A DNA stretch of 64,000 nt from RDYJ01 sp034931405 (GTDB lineage Bacteria > Cyanobacteriota > Cyanobacteriia > Cyanobacteriales > Nostocaceae): positions 76,241 to 140,240 of the forward strand of contig NZ_JAYGHA010000015.1 of the NCBI RefSeq assembly GCF_034931405.1, given 5' to 3'. Under the pieces are notes generated by a model. That model was given only the letters and a program-made list of their open reading frames with translations. It searched no databases and was not told the DNA's origin. The translations under genes and the position numbers were made by a program. Each line of letters begins with the position of its first letter. Positions within the stretch are counted from its first letter, which is position 1. Below are positions 52,726 through 61,313 of the stretch, one piece after another.

Positions 52726-53664
52726 ATTACCATTCGCTATTGCTTCAGCTACTTTTTGAGAAACAAACGGTAAAATTTCTCGACTCTTAGCTTGTGCTTT
52801 CCCTTCTGTAAATATAACTAACAAATAAGGACGTTGATCTGGTAATTCAATATAAGCGGCATCATGACGGACTGTGCTTGTCCAACCTGCTTTTGACCAG
52901 ATTTGACTATTTTGGGGTAATCCACCACCTAAGAAGCCTGTAATCTGGTCTTCGTCTGCATCTTGGGGTAACTCATCAGCCTTAACACTGCGTTTGAGTA
53001 AATTCATCATGGATTGCGATCGCCCACTAGAAACAGCTACCCCACCCACGATACTATGTAATAATCGGGCAATAGCATTAGTAGTTAGCATATTGCGATT
53101 TTCAAACATCTCACCATAAAACGTCCTTTCTCTACCATAGGGACCATCACCCCAAGTTTTTTGACAGACGTTAATACTGGTCATTTCCTCCCAACCCAAG
53201 GACTGATAATAGCGGTTAATAATATTGCGCTGATATTTCCAAGTTTCAAAAGGTCCAGTGGGTAACTCAGGTCCAGAAGTGGTCCCGCTGAGAATATCAA
53301 CAATTAAACTGGTCGCATCATTACTAGAATCAACAATCATATCACCCAAGGCGCGTTCTAACTCCTTGGAAGTGTTAGTCATTCCTTTTTCTAACCATTC
53401 ATGAACCGCTACTAAATAAAATAACTTGACAACACTAGCGGGATAGATGCGTTCTCCACCACGATAATTAAAACCCCGTACCGGATGATTCCAAAAAGCA
53501 TCAGGAGTTAACGCACCACCTGTATTAACTGGAACAGGAGGATCATATACAATCCATGTTAAAGCAATTTGGTTATGGGCTAAACTTGTAAATTGAGACC
53601 AAGTAGCCTCTAAAATTTGATTACCGAGATGTTCTAGTTGTTCGTCTTTATGAAAAAAAACCAT
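52726..53664 (-). CDS. Serine hydrolase of class A beta-lactamase fold, 3' end in the gap
   Basis: About 313 residues are visible from the ATG at 53664; the frame enters the N gap after VAEAIANGN, so the stop is unknown but probably near. Motifs: SxxK in YPASVVKLFYLVAVHEWLEK, SxN in DSSNDATSLIVDIL, and the third box KAGWTSTVRHDAAYIELP (KxG). Class A-like proteins of this kind in cyanobacteria include beta-lactamase-like and peptidoglycan-active enzymes. No N-terminal signal peptide is seen (it starts MVFFHKDEQLEHLGNQIL), which is unusual for a beta-lactamase and argues for another role. Confidence 0.8.
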
Positions 53665-53689
53665 TTGTGAATAATTTCCTTATGCTATC

Positions 53690-54113
53690 AGGAGTCTAGT
53701 TTCTGGCTTAATCCTATCATTACCTGACCTGTATAATTACTGAGTTAGTAACTATGATTAGCAAAAATTTAAAGCGCATCAACTTCCTGTCTATTCCGTG
53801 AGTTTCAGTTCCGACGGATAAACAGTTGTGTGATGATATTTGAAATTGTCTAAAATGGCTAACGCCTCCCGTCAGGGATACAGGATATCCAGGATTAAAG
53901 GATTTTCAGGATGTTTATCTTGTATATCTCTTGCGGTAGCCTTAACCGTACATCCTGATATGGCTACGCTATCAGACAAAAGGATTATTTAGGAATTTAA
54001 ACATCATATTTGATTGTATTATCCTGTAAATCCTTAAATCCTGAGCATCCTGATTCAGACAATATCATGAAAATTCTTAAATCCCGTAAATCCTGATTCT
54101 GACAATATTAATC
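53690..54113. repeat. Intergenic stretch of AAATCCTGA-type repeats
   Basis: No gene. Variants of AAATCCTTAAATCCTGA and CCTGATTC(A/T)GACAATAT occur several times (clearest at 54020-54067 and 54077-54110), and the last copy ends 4 bp before the ATG of the next gene. GGTAGCCTTAACCGTACATC near 53935 looks like another dispersed sequence. Confidence 0.5.
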
Positions 54114-54809
54114 ATGTCAATAAACATACCAATTCCCCATTCCCCCACCAAAGAATATCAGTGTAACATTGACCTAAATATCTATGATTCTCCTAAATGT
54201 GTCCGTTTAGCAACCCAAGCTGCAACAGGACGACATTTGAAAATCACAACAAATCATCAAAATACAGCTATAGAAGTTTGTTTATGTGAAGATGACTATC
54301 CAGGATGGTTATCTGTTCAAGATTTGCAGTTTCTCCAACCAACAGAAACAACATATCAACCCCAATTTATATCAGCCGCAGAAATTCAACAACGCATCCC
54401 CGAAATTATCGCTTTTACTCAAGCCGCAAAACAACAAGATAATTATTATCTTTGGGGTGGAACTGTTGCACCAAATTATGATTGTTCTGGCTTAATGCAA
54501 GCTGCTTTTAAATCTGTAGGTATTTGGCTACCAAGAGATGCTTATCAACAAGAAGCTTTTACCCAACCAATTGATATTAATGAAATACAACCAGGTGATT
54601 TAATCTTTTTTGGTACTCCTCAAAAAGCCACTCATGTAGGTTTATATTTAGGTGATGGTTATTATATTCACAGTTCAGGAAAAGAACAAGGACGCAACGG
54701 AATTGGTATTGACCAACTTTCGGAACAAGGTGATAAAGTTAGTCAGACATACTATAAACAATTACGTGGTGCTGGTAGAGTTGTGAAAAGCTATGTTGGT
54801 AATTCGTAA
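54114..54809 (+). CDS. NlpC/P60 (C40) peptidase with N-terminal SH3 domain
   Basis: 231 residues. Residues ~15-80 form an SH3-type domain (CNIDLNIYDSPKCVRLATQA, VCLCEDDYPGWLSVQDL), and ~100-225 the papain-like domain with the catalytic Cys in NYDCSGLMQAAFKSVGIWLP, His in ATHVGLYLGDGYYIHSSG. Length and layout match the structurally known Anabaena/Nostoc gamma-D-glutamyl-L-diamino acid endopeptidases involved in peptidoglycan recycling. There is no signal peptide, in line with a cytoplasmic recycling role. Confidence 0.9.
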   Translation: MSINIPIPHSPTKEYQCNIDLNIYDSPKCVRLATQAATGRHLKITTNHQNTAIEVCLCEDDYPGWLSVQDLQFLQPTETTYQPQFISAAEIQQRIPEIIAFTQAAKQQDNYYLWGGTVAPNYDCSGLMQAAFKSVGIWLPRDAYQQEAFTQPIDINEIQPGDLIFFGTPQKATHVGLYLGDGYYIHSSGKEQGRNGIGIDQLSEQGDKVSQTYYKQLRGAGRVVKSYVGNS

Positions 54810-54824
54810 TTCGTAATTAATTCC

Positions 54825-54925
54825 TCGTTCCCATACTCTGTATGGGAATGAATTCTAAAGGCTCTGCCTTTAATAAAACTAGAGGTAGAACCTCTATGAT
54901 AGAATTCCCAGTCAGAGACTGGGAA
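54825..54925. repeat. Four-hairpin dispersed repeat (long copy)
   Basis: Palindromes in a row: 54825-54850 (CGTTCCCATAC / GTATGGGAATG), 54857-54871 (AAAGGC/GCCTTT), 54881-54895 (AGAGGT/ACCTCT) and 54905-54925 (TTCCCAGT/ACTGGGAA). The last two occur also at 7465-7510. Each is 15-26 nt, like the modules of the element at 1096-1308, but the sequences differ. Confidence 0.7.
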
Positions 54926-54953
54926 CTAGATGATGTAAAATTAACCATTAGCG

Positions 54954-55943
54954 ATGACCAATTACCAATTACCAATTACCAATCACCCATTACCAGATGT
55001 CTCGGTAGTTGTACCAATTAAAGATGAAGTGGAAAGTTTGCCTTTGTTGCTGGAGACGATTGCTACAACCCTAACAGCTAGTGAATTGAATTATGAAATT
55101 ATCTGTGTGGATGATGGTTCTAGTGATGGTTCAGCAGAATTTCTCAAAGAACAAGCACAACTTCGCACTGATTTAAAAGCGATAATTTTGCGACGTAACT
55201 ACGGACAAACTGCGGCCATGTCTGCTGGTTTTAATTATGCCACAGGCAAAGCAATTGTTACCTTAGACGCAGATTTGCAAAATGACCCGGCTGATATTCC
55301 CATGTTGTTGGCAAAATTAGATGAAGGTTATGATTTGGTGAGTGGTTGGCGGCAAAATCGCCAAGATGGGGCAGTAAATCGCCTGTTACCTTCAAAAATT
55401 GCTAATTGGTTAATTCGTCGCAGTACCAGCGTTAATATTCACGATTATGGTTGTTCTCTCAAAGCTTATCGTGCCGAATTAGTTGCAGATATGAACCTTT
55501 ACGGGGAATTACACCGTTTTTTACCAGCTTTAGCTTATATCGAAGGGGCGAGAATTACAGAATTGCCTGTGCGTCATCATGCGCGACGTTTTGGTAAAAG
55601 TAAATATGGAATTTCCCGCACCTTTCGGGTGTTGATGGATTTGTTAACTATTCTGTTTATGAAAAAGTTCCTCACCCGTCCCATGCACGTTTTTGGGTTG
55701 TTGGGTTTACTGTCGATGGTTTCTGGGGGAGGAATAGGAATTTACTTAACCTTCATAAAACTAGCTTTCCGTGCAGATATCGGTAATCGTCCTTTACTGA
55801 TTTTAGCTGTGTTGTTGTTAGTAACAGGTGTGCAGTTATTTTGTTTCGGTCTTTTGGCAGAATTATTAATGCGTACTTATCATGAATCTCAGGGAAGACC
55901 CATATATCGAGTGCGGGAAGTAGTGGCAAAAAATATTAAGTAA
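54954..55943 (+). CDS. Family 2 glycosyltransferase (DPM/GtrB-like)
   Basis: 329 residues. GT2 catalytic domain: VSVVVPIKDEVESLPLLLET, ICVDDGSSDGSAEFL, RRNYGQTAAMSAGFNYATGK, VTLDADLQNDPADIPMLL with the DxD-like metal site, VSGWRQNRQDGAVNRLLPSK. Two C-terminal membrane segments follow (MHVFGLLGLLSMVSGGGIGI; RPLLILAVLLLVTGVQLFCF). It likely transfers a sugar to a polyprenyl phosphate. The first ~14 residues (MTNYQLPITNHPLP) are translated from STRR units, so the annotated start is doubtful, yet no other good start is visible before VSVVV. Confidence 0.87.
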   Translation: MTNYQLPITNHPLPDVSVVVPIKDEVESLPLLLETIATTLTASELNYEIICVDDGSSDGSAEFLKEQAQLRTDLKAIILRRNYGQTAAMSAGFNYATGKAIVTLDADLQNDPADIPMLLAKLDEGYDLVSGWRQNRQDGAVNRLLPSKIANWLIRRSTSVNIHDYGCSLKAYRAELVADMNLYGELHRFLPALAYIEGARITELPVRHHARRFGKSKYGISRTFRVLMDLLTILFMKKFLTRPMHVFGLLGLLSMVSGGGIGIYLTFIKLAFRADIGNRPLLILAVLLLVTGVQLFCFGLLAELLMRTYHESQGRPIYRVREVVAKNIK

Positions 55944-55989
55944 CGTAACAATAGAAAGACAAATTACTTAATATTAAGTTGCATCTGCC

Positions 55990-57222
55990 GTGAAAGATTT
56001 TGATACTTTGGACGCTAATCTGCGGCGCAACCTGCTGATGCTGTTTGCAGCTGGTTTATTATTCTGGTCAAGTTTAGCTTCTTTGTTACCCACTGTACCT
56101 TTATATATCGAGTCTCTGGGGGCAAGCAAGCAACAAATTGGCATTGTCATGGGTAGCTTTGCCATCGGGATGCTGCTATTTCGTCCCGTAGTAGGAATCT
56201 TAGCAGACAGTCGGGGCAGAAAGATTGTGTTACTGATTGGAATGGCAGTAGCTGCGATCGCACCCCTTGGTTATTTAGTAGTAAAATCTCTAATACCTTT
56301 AATGGTAATTCGTGCCTTTCATGGCATCAGTATTGCCGCCTTTGGTACGGGTTTCATTGCTTTAGTAGGAGATTTATCACCAGAACACCGACGCGGTGAA
56401 GTCATCGGTTATATGAGTTTGGTGAATCCCATTGGTGTCGCACTAGGTCCAGCTTTGGGTGGATATCTACAAGCAACCGCAGGTTACACGCCATTATTTA
56501 TTTCCTCTGCTGTTTTAGGTGCTTTAGGTTTACTATGTATCCTGCCCATTGTTAATCCACCTATGGCTGAAAAACCAATAAACACTACTAATGATAGATT
56601 TTGGCAATTAATCATCAGTCCTCGTGTGCGTATACCTGCAATCGTCTTGCTACTAATTGGTTTATCTTTGGGTACTGTACATACCTTTATTGCCTTGTAT
56701 ATCAAATCAACAGGAGTGGATTTAAATGCGGGGTTATTTTTTACAGCCGCTGCTATTTCCAGTTTTAGTATTAGGTTAGTTGCAGGTCGGGCTTCTGATA
56801 AATATGGACGTGGTTTATTTGTAACTTTCAGCCTGGTTGCTTATACTTTGGCATTGGTATTTATTTGGCAAGCAAACAGCGCCTTAACTTTCTTATTAGG
56901 AGCATTTATTGAAGGTGCTGCTTCTGGTACTGCTATTCCCATGATTTCGACAATGATGACAGATAGAGCCTTACCCCATGAACGAGGGCGAATATTTGGC
57001 GTATCTTTAATGGGATTCGATGTAGGATTAGTGATAGCTAGTCCGGTTGGGGGTTTGATTGCTGAACATATGGGCTACCGCAGTATGTTCGCTTTTGCCA
57101 CCGGTTTAACTATTCTGGCAATTCTGGTTTTTGTCACCCAGTCCAGTCGCAATGTATCCAACTCTCTGCGCTTTGCCCTTGGCCGTGGTGAAGATGTCTA
57201 TGCTTTGAAAAGCAGGGTGTAG
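55990..57222 (+). CDS. MFS transporter
   Basis: 410 residues from a GTG start, 12 predicted membrane segments. The MFS A-motif is visible in PVVGILADSRGRKIVLLIGM, with the second in RLVAGRASDKYGRGLFV. Other landmarks are IESLGASKQQIGIVMGSFA and YMSLVNPIGVALGPALGGYL. It belongs to the drug/sugar efflux-like group; no substrate can be assigned. It begins 46 bp after the glycosyltransferase stop, so cotranscription is possible. Confidence 0.87.
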   Translation: MKDFDTLDANLRRNLLMLFAAGLLFWSSLASLLPTVPLYIESLGASKQQIGIVMGSFAIGMLLFRPVVGILADSRGRKIVLLIGMAVAAIAPLGYLVVKSLIPLMVIRAFHGISIAAFGTGFIALVGDLSPEHRRGEVIGYMSLVNPIGVALGPALGGYLQATAGYTPLFISSAVLGALGLLCILPIVNPPMAEKPINTTNDRFWQLIISPRVRIPAIVLLLIGLSLGTVHTFIALYIKSTGVDLNAGLFFTAAAISSFSIRLVAGRASDKYGRGLFVTFSLVAYTLALVFIWQANSALTFLLGAFIEGAASGTAIPMISTMMTDRALPHERGRIFGVSLMGFDVGLVIASPVGGLIAEHMGYRSMFAFATGLTILAILVFVTQSSRNVSNSLRFALGRGEDVYALKSRV

Positions 57223-57223
57223 G

Positions 57224-57300
57224 TACTGGGGACTGGGGACTGGGGACTGGGGAAACAGGAAATATTTATCTTTCTCCTGCCTCCTGCCTCCTGCCTCCTA
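57224..57300. repeat. Two STRR blocks, ACTGGGG and CTCCTGC
   Basis: About four ACTGGGG heptamers (57224-57252) directly after the MFS stop, then CTCCTGC units (57275-57300). Confidence 0.85.
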
Positions 57301-57309
57301 AAACAAAAT

Positions 57310-57336
57310 GCACAGACTCTATAATAGAGTTTGTGC
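57310..57336 (-). terminator. Terminator of the tRNA-Arg gene
   Basis: GCACA.ACTCTAT and ATAGAGT.TGTGC form a 27-nt hairpin. On the minus strand it is followed by ATTTTGTTTT, 20 bp beyond the tRNA 3' end. Confidence 0.7.
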
Positions 57337-57356
57337 AATTATGATTGTTATTTAAC

Positions 57357-57429
57357 GGGCGAGGAGGGATTCGAACCCCCGACACCGTGGTCCGTAGCCA
57401 CGTGCTCTAGTCCACTGAGCTACACGCCC
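57357..57429 (-). tRNA. tRNA-Arg(ACG)
   Basis: On the minus strand a complete cloverleaf of 73 nt: D arm GCTC/GAGC, anticodon stem CGTGG/CCACG with loop CTACGGA (anticodon ACG), and T arm with GGTTCGAATCC. The acceptor stem GGGCGTG pairs with CTCGCCC with one U-U mismatch. No CCA is encoded. The ACG anticodon is deaminated to ICG in bacteria. Confidence 0.93.
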
Positions 57430-57466
57430 TTAACCAACGACTCTTATAATAACACACCTTTCTCAA

Positions 57467-57976
57467 ATGACGCAAGAGTTTTTTTCAAATTCTTCAAATT
57501 CTTCTCAACTCTCTCATCTCGACTCCCAGGGAGAGGCGCAAATGGTTGATGTGTCTGGGAAAGTTGCCACTGTGCGGGAAGCTGTAGCTACGGCTAGAGT
57601 GAGGATGCTACCAGAAACCTTTGCCGCCATTCAAGCTGGAAATGCTCCTAAAGGGGATGTTTTGGCAACTGCTAGGTTAGCGGGGATTATGGCCGCTAAA
57701 CAGACGGCTAATTTAATTCCTCTCTGTCATCCCTTACCTTTGCAAAAAATTACTGTTGATATCAAGCCAGATGAGCAACTACCTGGTTATCAAATTTATG
57801 CCACAGTCAAAACAAAGGCGGAAACTGGTGTGGAAATGGAAGCTTTAACGGCGGTTTCTGTTGCGGCTTTAACTTTGTATGATATGGCGAAAGCTTTAGA
57901 AAAATCAATTCAAATTGAAGCAATTAGTTTAGTAAGTAAAACTGGTGGAAAATCTGGAGATTATCAACAATTTTAG
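57467..57976 (+). CDS. moaC: Cyclic pyranopterin monophosphate synthase
   Basis: MoaC completes the first step of molybdenum-cofactor synthesis with MoaA. Marks: AQMVDVSGKVATVREAVATA, KGDVLATARLAGIMAAKQTA, NLIPLCHPLPLQKITVDI (active-site His-Pro-Leu), VKTKAETGVEMEALTAVSVA and LTLYDMAKALEKSIQIEAIS, ending in VSKTGGKSGDY. 169 residues with a ~25-residue variable start. No other moa gene is in the window. Mo cofactor is needed for nitrate reductase. Confidence 0.95.
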   Translation: MTQEFFSNSSNSSQLSHLDSQGEAQMVDVSGKVATVREAVATARVRMLPETFAAIQAGNAPKGDVLATARLAGIMAAKQTANLIPLCHPLPLQKITVDIKPDEQLPGYQIYATVKTKAETGVEMEALTAVSVAALTLYDMAKALEKSIQIEAISLVSKTGGKSGDYQQF

Positions 57977-57980
57977 ATTG

Positions 57981-58049
57981 GGTAATTGGTAATTGGTGAT
58001 TTAGAAAAACAATAGATTACCCATTACCCATTACCCATTACCCATTACT
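57981..58049. repeat. STRR blocks GGTAATT and TTACCCA
   Basis: Two GGTAATT units (57981-57994) and about five TTACCCA units (58017-58049) in inverted sense. The last unit supplies the stop codon of the DUF2795 gene (TAA at 58047-58045). Confidence 0.85.
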
Positions 58050-58242
58050 GAATCTCACCTATAGCTTTGTTGAGATCAGCAGGGTTATCATACTCTTCAT
58101 CTTCTGGTAACTTGTCTAATAGTGATATGACTTCCCGATCAGCACCTTGTTTTTTAGCTTGTTCGATCAATACTTGCTTATCTGCCGGATAGTCAACACC
58201 TTTCAAATGTTTTTGGACTTCAACTGGATTGGCTGTAGTCAT
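58045..58242 (-). CDS. DUF2795 domain protein
   Basis: 65 residues from the ATG at 58242, which has GAGAGGTGG upstream (MTTANPVEVQKHLKGVDYPA DKQ...). DUF2795 signatures are VEVQKHLKGVDYPADKQ, AKKQGADREVISLLDKLP and YDNPADLNKAIGE. These small proteins are widespread, with no proven function. The stop codon is inside an STRR, so the original C-terminus may have been longer or shorter. Confidence 0.8.
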   Translation of the reverse strand: MTTANPVEVQKHLKGVDYPADKQVLIEQAKKQGADREVISLLDKLPEDEEYDNPADLNKAIGEIQ

Positions 58243-58578
58243 TTTCATCCACCTCTCATGGTTTTTTATATCTTTACAAGTGAATGTGTGAATTCCCTCT
58301 ATCAAAAAGATGAATCATTCATTAATTAATAAAATCAAAACTCATCCAAAGGGTTGATGCTACTTTTACAATAAAAAAATGATTTTTTCTGGATTTATCT
58401 ATTCTATTTTAGAAGTTATTCGTATATATGAATATAACTTTCAATTTTTTTGCAGTCTATTTTTTTGCTCCCTAGCCTACACACTATACTCATCAAAATT
58501 TTGCCTACAGCTTGCTATTATTAAACATAGTTGTAAGATACTAAGAAAAATAAATAACAAAAACTTTAGTTAAATACT
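58243..58578. other. Divergent intergenic region
   Basis: About 335 bp of very AT-rich DNA between the DUF2795 gene and the GAF sensor gene. I see nothing definite in it; a short open frame at 58379-58573 has biased Phe/Ile/Ser composition and looks spurious. Confidence 0.4.
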
Positions 58579-59766
58579 ATGTCTACTTTAGGAAATAAAG
58601 CTTTAGAAGCAGGACGTATTTACAGAGTCACAGGTGGTATTCGGACTGAGATGTTAAGGACAGAAATATATCATGCTTGGGAAAGAGCGCACCTGCAAGG
58701 GGCTAACCCCAACGCGCTACAAGCAGAAAAACTCTCTAACGTAGAGACAGAAAGGTTAATAGATAAATATAGTAATCTGATTAATTTAGTTCGTCCCTAC
58801 TTCCGCAATCTATCGCAAGCTGCGGGGCAAGAACATCATGCCGTGATGTTAAGTGATGCTAATGCAATTTTATTAGATTTAATTGGTGATGAAGAGACTA
58901 TACAAAGTTCTGAGTCATTTCCTAGTCCTGGTTCTTTGCTTTCAGAAGCCGTAGCTGGTGCCAATGGTATTGGTACTACTTTAGCTGAAGGAAATTATGT
59001 AGAAATTGTGGCAGCAGAGCATTTTATTGAAGGCTTTCATCCTTTTACTTGCCAAGGAATTCCTCTACGTAATGAAAAACACGAAATTATTGGTGTCTTA
59101 AGTATTTCCCTGCGTTCTCCTCAAGCTAGACAGCGATTAAAAGAAATCTTTTTGTGTGCTTCTAGAGGTATTGAAGCAGAATTTATAATAGCAAATTTGG
59201 AAAAAAATATTCATCGTGTGTTAACATCGAATCCTGATGATTATCAGCCATTAGAAGAACTACGTCAGGATATTATCCAAGGACATCAGGCAGCACGGTT
59301 AAAATTAGAAATTAGTTCTCGGATGTTAGCTGTTAACCGCTTAGAATATGCCATGAAATTAATTAAACAGGCAGAACAATCAATTCAGATATTTCGTAAC
59401 CGGGCTGACATTTGGCGCAATTTAGCATCATTTGATGTTGGCAAAGTTCAAGTTATATCAATTACTGATAGTCTGAGTGGTTTAGTTGATCTTTTATCAA
59501 CTGAAGCAGCTATTCGCAAAGTTGAGGTTATTACAGATTGGCAAGAGTCTATTACAATAATAGCCGATTTGAGAAGTCTCTCACGTCAATTGCTCCGCTA
59601 TTTTCTGCAAAGTTTTGAAAGTGCTGGAAAGGGTGGAACACTGAGGGTTGCGGTTGCCATGATGCCTAATTCTGAATCAGTCCAAGTTAATTTTACTTCA
59701 ATTCCTGGATTAAATACTTCTCACTCTGAACCAGCTAATTACGTTTTTTATATACCCCTAAAATAA
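58579..59766 (+). CDS. AcoR-type GAF sensor with degenerate kinase-like C-terminus
   Basis: 395 residues. Residues ~1-200 match the N-terminal GAF-containing region of sigma54-dependent AcoR-like activators (IYHAWERAHLQGANPNALQA, LSEAVAGANGIGTTLAEGNY, EIVAAEHFIEGFHPFTCQGI, RNEKHEIIGVLSISLRSP). There is no AAA+ domain. Residues ~230-395 resemble a histidine-kinase output (RNLASFDV then DSLSGLVDLLSTEAA; LRSLSRQLLRYFLQSFESAG KGGTL), but an H-box histidine and clear N/G1/G2 boxes are missing. It is followed 20 bp later by a response regulator, so the pair probably forms a signalling unit. Confidence 0.7.
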   Translation: MSTLGNKALEAGRIYRVTGGIRTEMLRTEIYHAWERAHLQGANPNALQAEKLSNVETERLIDKYSNLINLVRPYFRNLSQAAGQEHHAVMLSDANAILLDLIGDEETIQSSESFPSPGSLLSEAVAGANGIGTTLAEGNYVEIVAAEHFIEGFHPFTCQGIPLRNEKHEIIGVLSISLRSPQARQRLKEIFLCASRGIEAEFIIANLEKNIHRVLTSNPDDYQPLEELRQDIIQGHQAARLKLEISSRMLAVNRLEYAMKLIKQAEQSIQIFRNRADIWRNLASFDVGKVQVISITDSLSGLVDLLSTEAAIRKVEVITDWQESITIIADLRSLSRQLLRYFLQSFESAGKGGTLRVAVAMMPNSESVQVNFTSIPGLNTSHSEPANYVFYIPLK

Positions 59767-59786
59767 CAGATAGAAACACAAAATTG

Positions 59787-60176
59787 ATGATGAATAAGAA
59801 TTTAGATAGCCGGAAAGTTGTGATTGCAGATGATGATGATGATGGACGAGAAATGCTGGCTTTTTTGCTTGAGGAAGAAGGCTGGGAAGTTAAACAAGCA
59901 AAGGATGGAAAAGAAGCTATAGAAATAGTAGTTAAGTATCAACCTAATTTGTTAATTTTAGATAATAGAATGCCGGAATTAACAGGGGTGGAGGTTTACC
60001 AACAACTCCAGCAACAAGGAATCAATTTAGCTGTGATATTCGCTACAGCTTATAATTATTCAGAGGAATTAGCTTCTTCTTTAGGAATTTCCCATTGGGT
60101 AACTAAACCCTATGATATTCCGCAGTTACTGGAAACTATAGAGTCTGTTTGGGAAAATTCAGTGACTTCTTTGTAA
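59787..60176 (+). CDS. Single-domain response regulator
   Basis: 129 residues from the ATG at 59787 (a second ATG follows directly, a TTG precedes). Receiver motifs: KVVIADDDDDGREMLAFLLE, LLILDNRMPELTGVEVYQQL with the phospho-Asp, VIFATAYNYSEEL with the Thr, and HWVTKPYDIPQLL with the Lys. No output domain. It starts 20 bp after the GAF sensor gene and is very likely its partner. Confidence 0.88.
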   Translation: MMNKNLDSRKVVIADDDDDGREMLAFLLEEEGWEVKQAKDGKEAIEIVVKYQPNLLILDNRMPELTGVEVYQQLQQQGINLAVIFATAYNYSEELASSLGISHWVTKPYDIPQLLETIESVWENSVTSL

Positions 60177-60259
60177 GATGTGAGTAATTGATTCCTCAAA
60201 ACCGTAAAATGATGAGGATGTGTTAATATCTGTAACAAATTCACAAATATTAATTATTT

Positions 60260-60517
60260 ATGCCTCCTCGTTGGCCACGCAAACCAGATCGTAAAGATCC
60301 AGATTTCCGCAAGTTAGATGACAGGATGAATTTTGCTTTTCATGTAGCTGTTGCTGCTACTGTTAATTCTGGGTTGTGGTTTTTCCACATCTTGAAAGCA
60401 ACATCCTGGGAATGGTTAACACCATTAACTCTGGGTTGGGTGGGAGTAATATTGCTGCATTTCATTTATATTAGCGCGATCGCTAATTATTCGGAAACTC
60501 CACCCACATCAACCTGA
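60260..60517 (+). CDS. Small 2TM-domain protein
   Basis: 85 residues: a basic N-terminus (MPPRWPRKPDRKDPDFRKLD), then two hydrophobic segments (FHVAVAATVNSGLWFFHIL; LTLGWVGVILLHFIYISAIA) and a short polar end. This matches the 2TM domain-containing small proteins common in cyanobacteria. Function unknown. Confidence 0.75.
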   Translation: MPPRWPRKPDRKDPDFRKLDDRMNFAFHVAVAATVNSGLWFFHILKATSWEWLTPLTLGWVGVILLHFIYISAIANYSETPPTST

Positions 60518-60637
60518 AGATTGACTGCTGACGCTGGGGCAATTGTAACCGATGGTGGTAGCTATAGCCTAGCTAGATGCGCCATAATATGAAATAAGCT
60601 CAGATATCCTACTATTACTGATAATGAGGTTATATTT

Positions 60638-60946
60638 ATGGCTCAAACTAATACCACAGAACTACTAGAAGCCCTAGCAGCAGAAATTGGCGAAAATGTC
60701 TATATAGATATAGCTAAATGGCATCTTTATCTATGCGATGCCAAACTGCATAATATTGTTGCTGAAAAATTGTATCCTTTAATAACTTCCAAAACCGTCA
60801 ACGAAGACAGAGCTATACAATTATTAGCATCAATTCCCGTAAAAATTGGTGGTGGTAGAAAAGAACTACCTTTACTAGATTTATTACCACTGCAATGTCA
60901 AGTAAACTTAGTTGATATATTAGAAAAATATCAGCGAGAAATCTAA
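60638..60946 (+). CDS. DUF3181 family protein
   Basis: 102 residues: LLEALAAEIGENVYIDIAKW, HLYLCDAKLHNIVAEKLYPL, LASIPVKIGGGRKELPLLDL and a final LVDILEKYQREI. The VYIDIAKWHLYL.DAKLH block is the DUF3181 signature, a family restricted largely to cyanobacteria with no known activity. Soluble, no signal peptide. Confidence 0.85.
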   Translation: MAQTNTTELLEALAAEIGENVYIDIAKWHLYLCDAKLHNIVAEKLYPLITSKTVNEDRAIQLLASIPVKIGGGRKELPLLDLLPLQCQVNLVDILEKYQREI

Positions 60947-61032
60947 CTTTTCGGTTTACCTCTTTTTTGCAAACTCTGTGTTTTAAGTTCACATATTAAC
61001 ACTAGATGAAATAGTTAAGGGGGATTTTGGAT

Positions 61033-61251
61033 ATGTTTTTACAACTCAAAAATAGCCGCGATTTAGTTAAAATTGTTGATGTTCAAGAACTAATTGATCC
61101 TAATAGTGACATTGTACACGCTAAAGACCAAGAAGGACAAGAAGAACAGGAAACAGACAGCTATAAAAAGGAAGATTTGGTTTTTCCGTCAGGAGAGAAA
61201 TTACCACTGTGTTGGTTAGATGCTAATTATCGAACAGCGCACGCTGCATAA
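61033..61251 (+). CDS. Hypothetical protein, 72 residues
   Basis: From the ATG at 61033: MFLQLKNSRDLVKIVDVQEL, an acidic centre (AKDQEGQEEQETDSYKKEDL), and VFPSGEKLPLCWLDANYRTA. I recall no named family. The VDVQELIDP start and the LPLCWLD end look structured, with a variable middle. A strong terminator follows 12 bp later, which supports a real gene. Confidence 0.6.
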   Translation: MFLQLKNSRDLVKIVDVQELIDPNSDIVHAKDQEGQEEQETDSYKKEDLVFPSGEKLPLCWLDANYRTAHAA

Positions 61252-61263
61252 CTAGATATTGTA

Positions 61264-61294
61264 GGGGTTTAGCAATGCTAAACCCTGTTTTTTT
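61264..61294 (+). terminator. Rho-independent terminator
   Basis: GGGTTTAGC AAT GCTAAACCC followed by TGTTTTTTT. The stem belongs to the TTTAGC/GCTAAA palindrome family seen at 2068-2095. Confidence 0.85.
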
Positions 61295-61313
61295 GGGATT
61301 CTCAATTGTGAAT

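Noticed and set aside
52533..52790. Plus-strand frame reading GLGIRDWGLGIRDWG across the N gap
   Set aside because: It translates an STRR and unresolved bases; no protein family and crosses the gap.
58379..58573. 64-residue Phe-rich frame before the GAF sensor
   Set aside because: Composition follows the AT-rich DNA; no ribosome-binding site or recognisable family.
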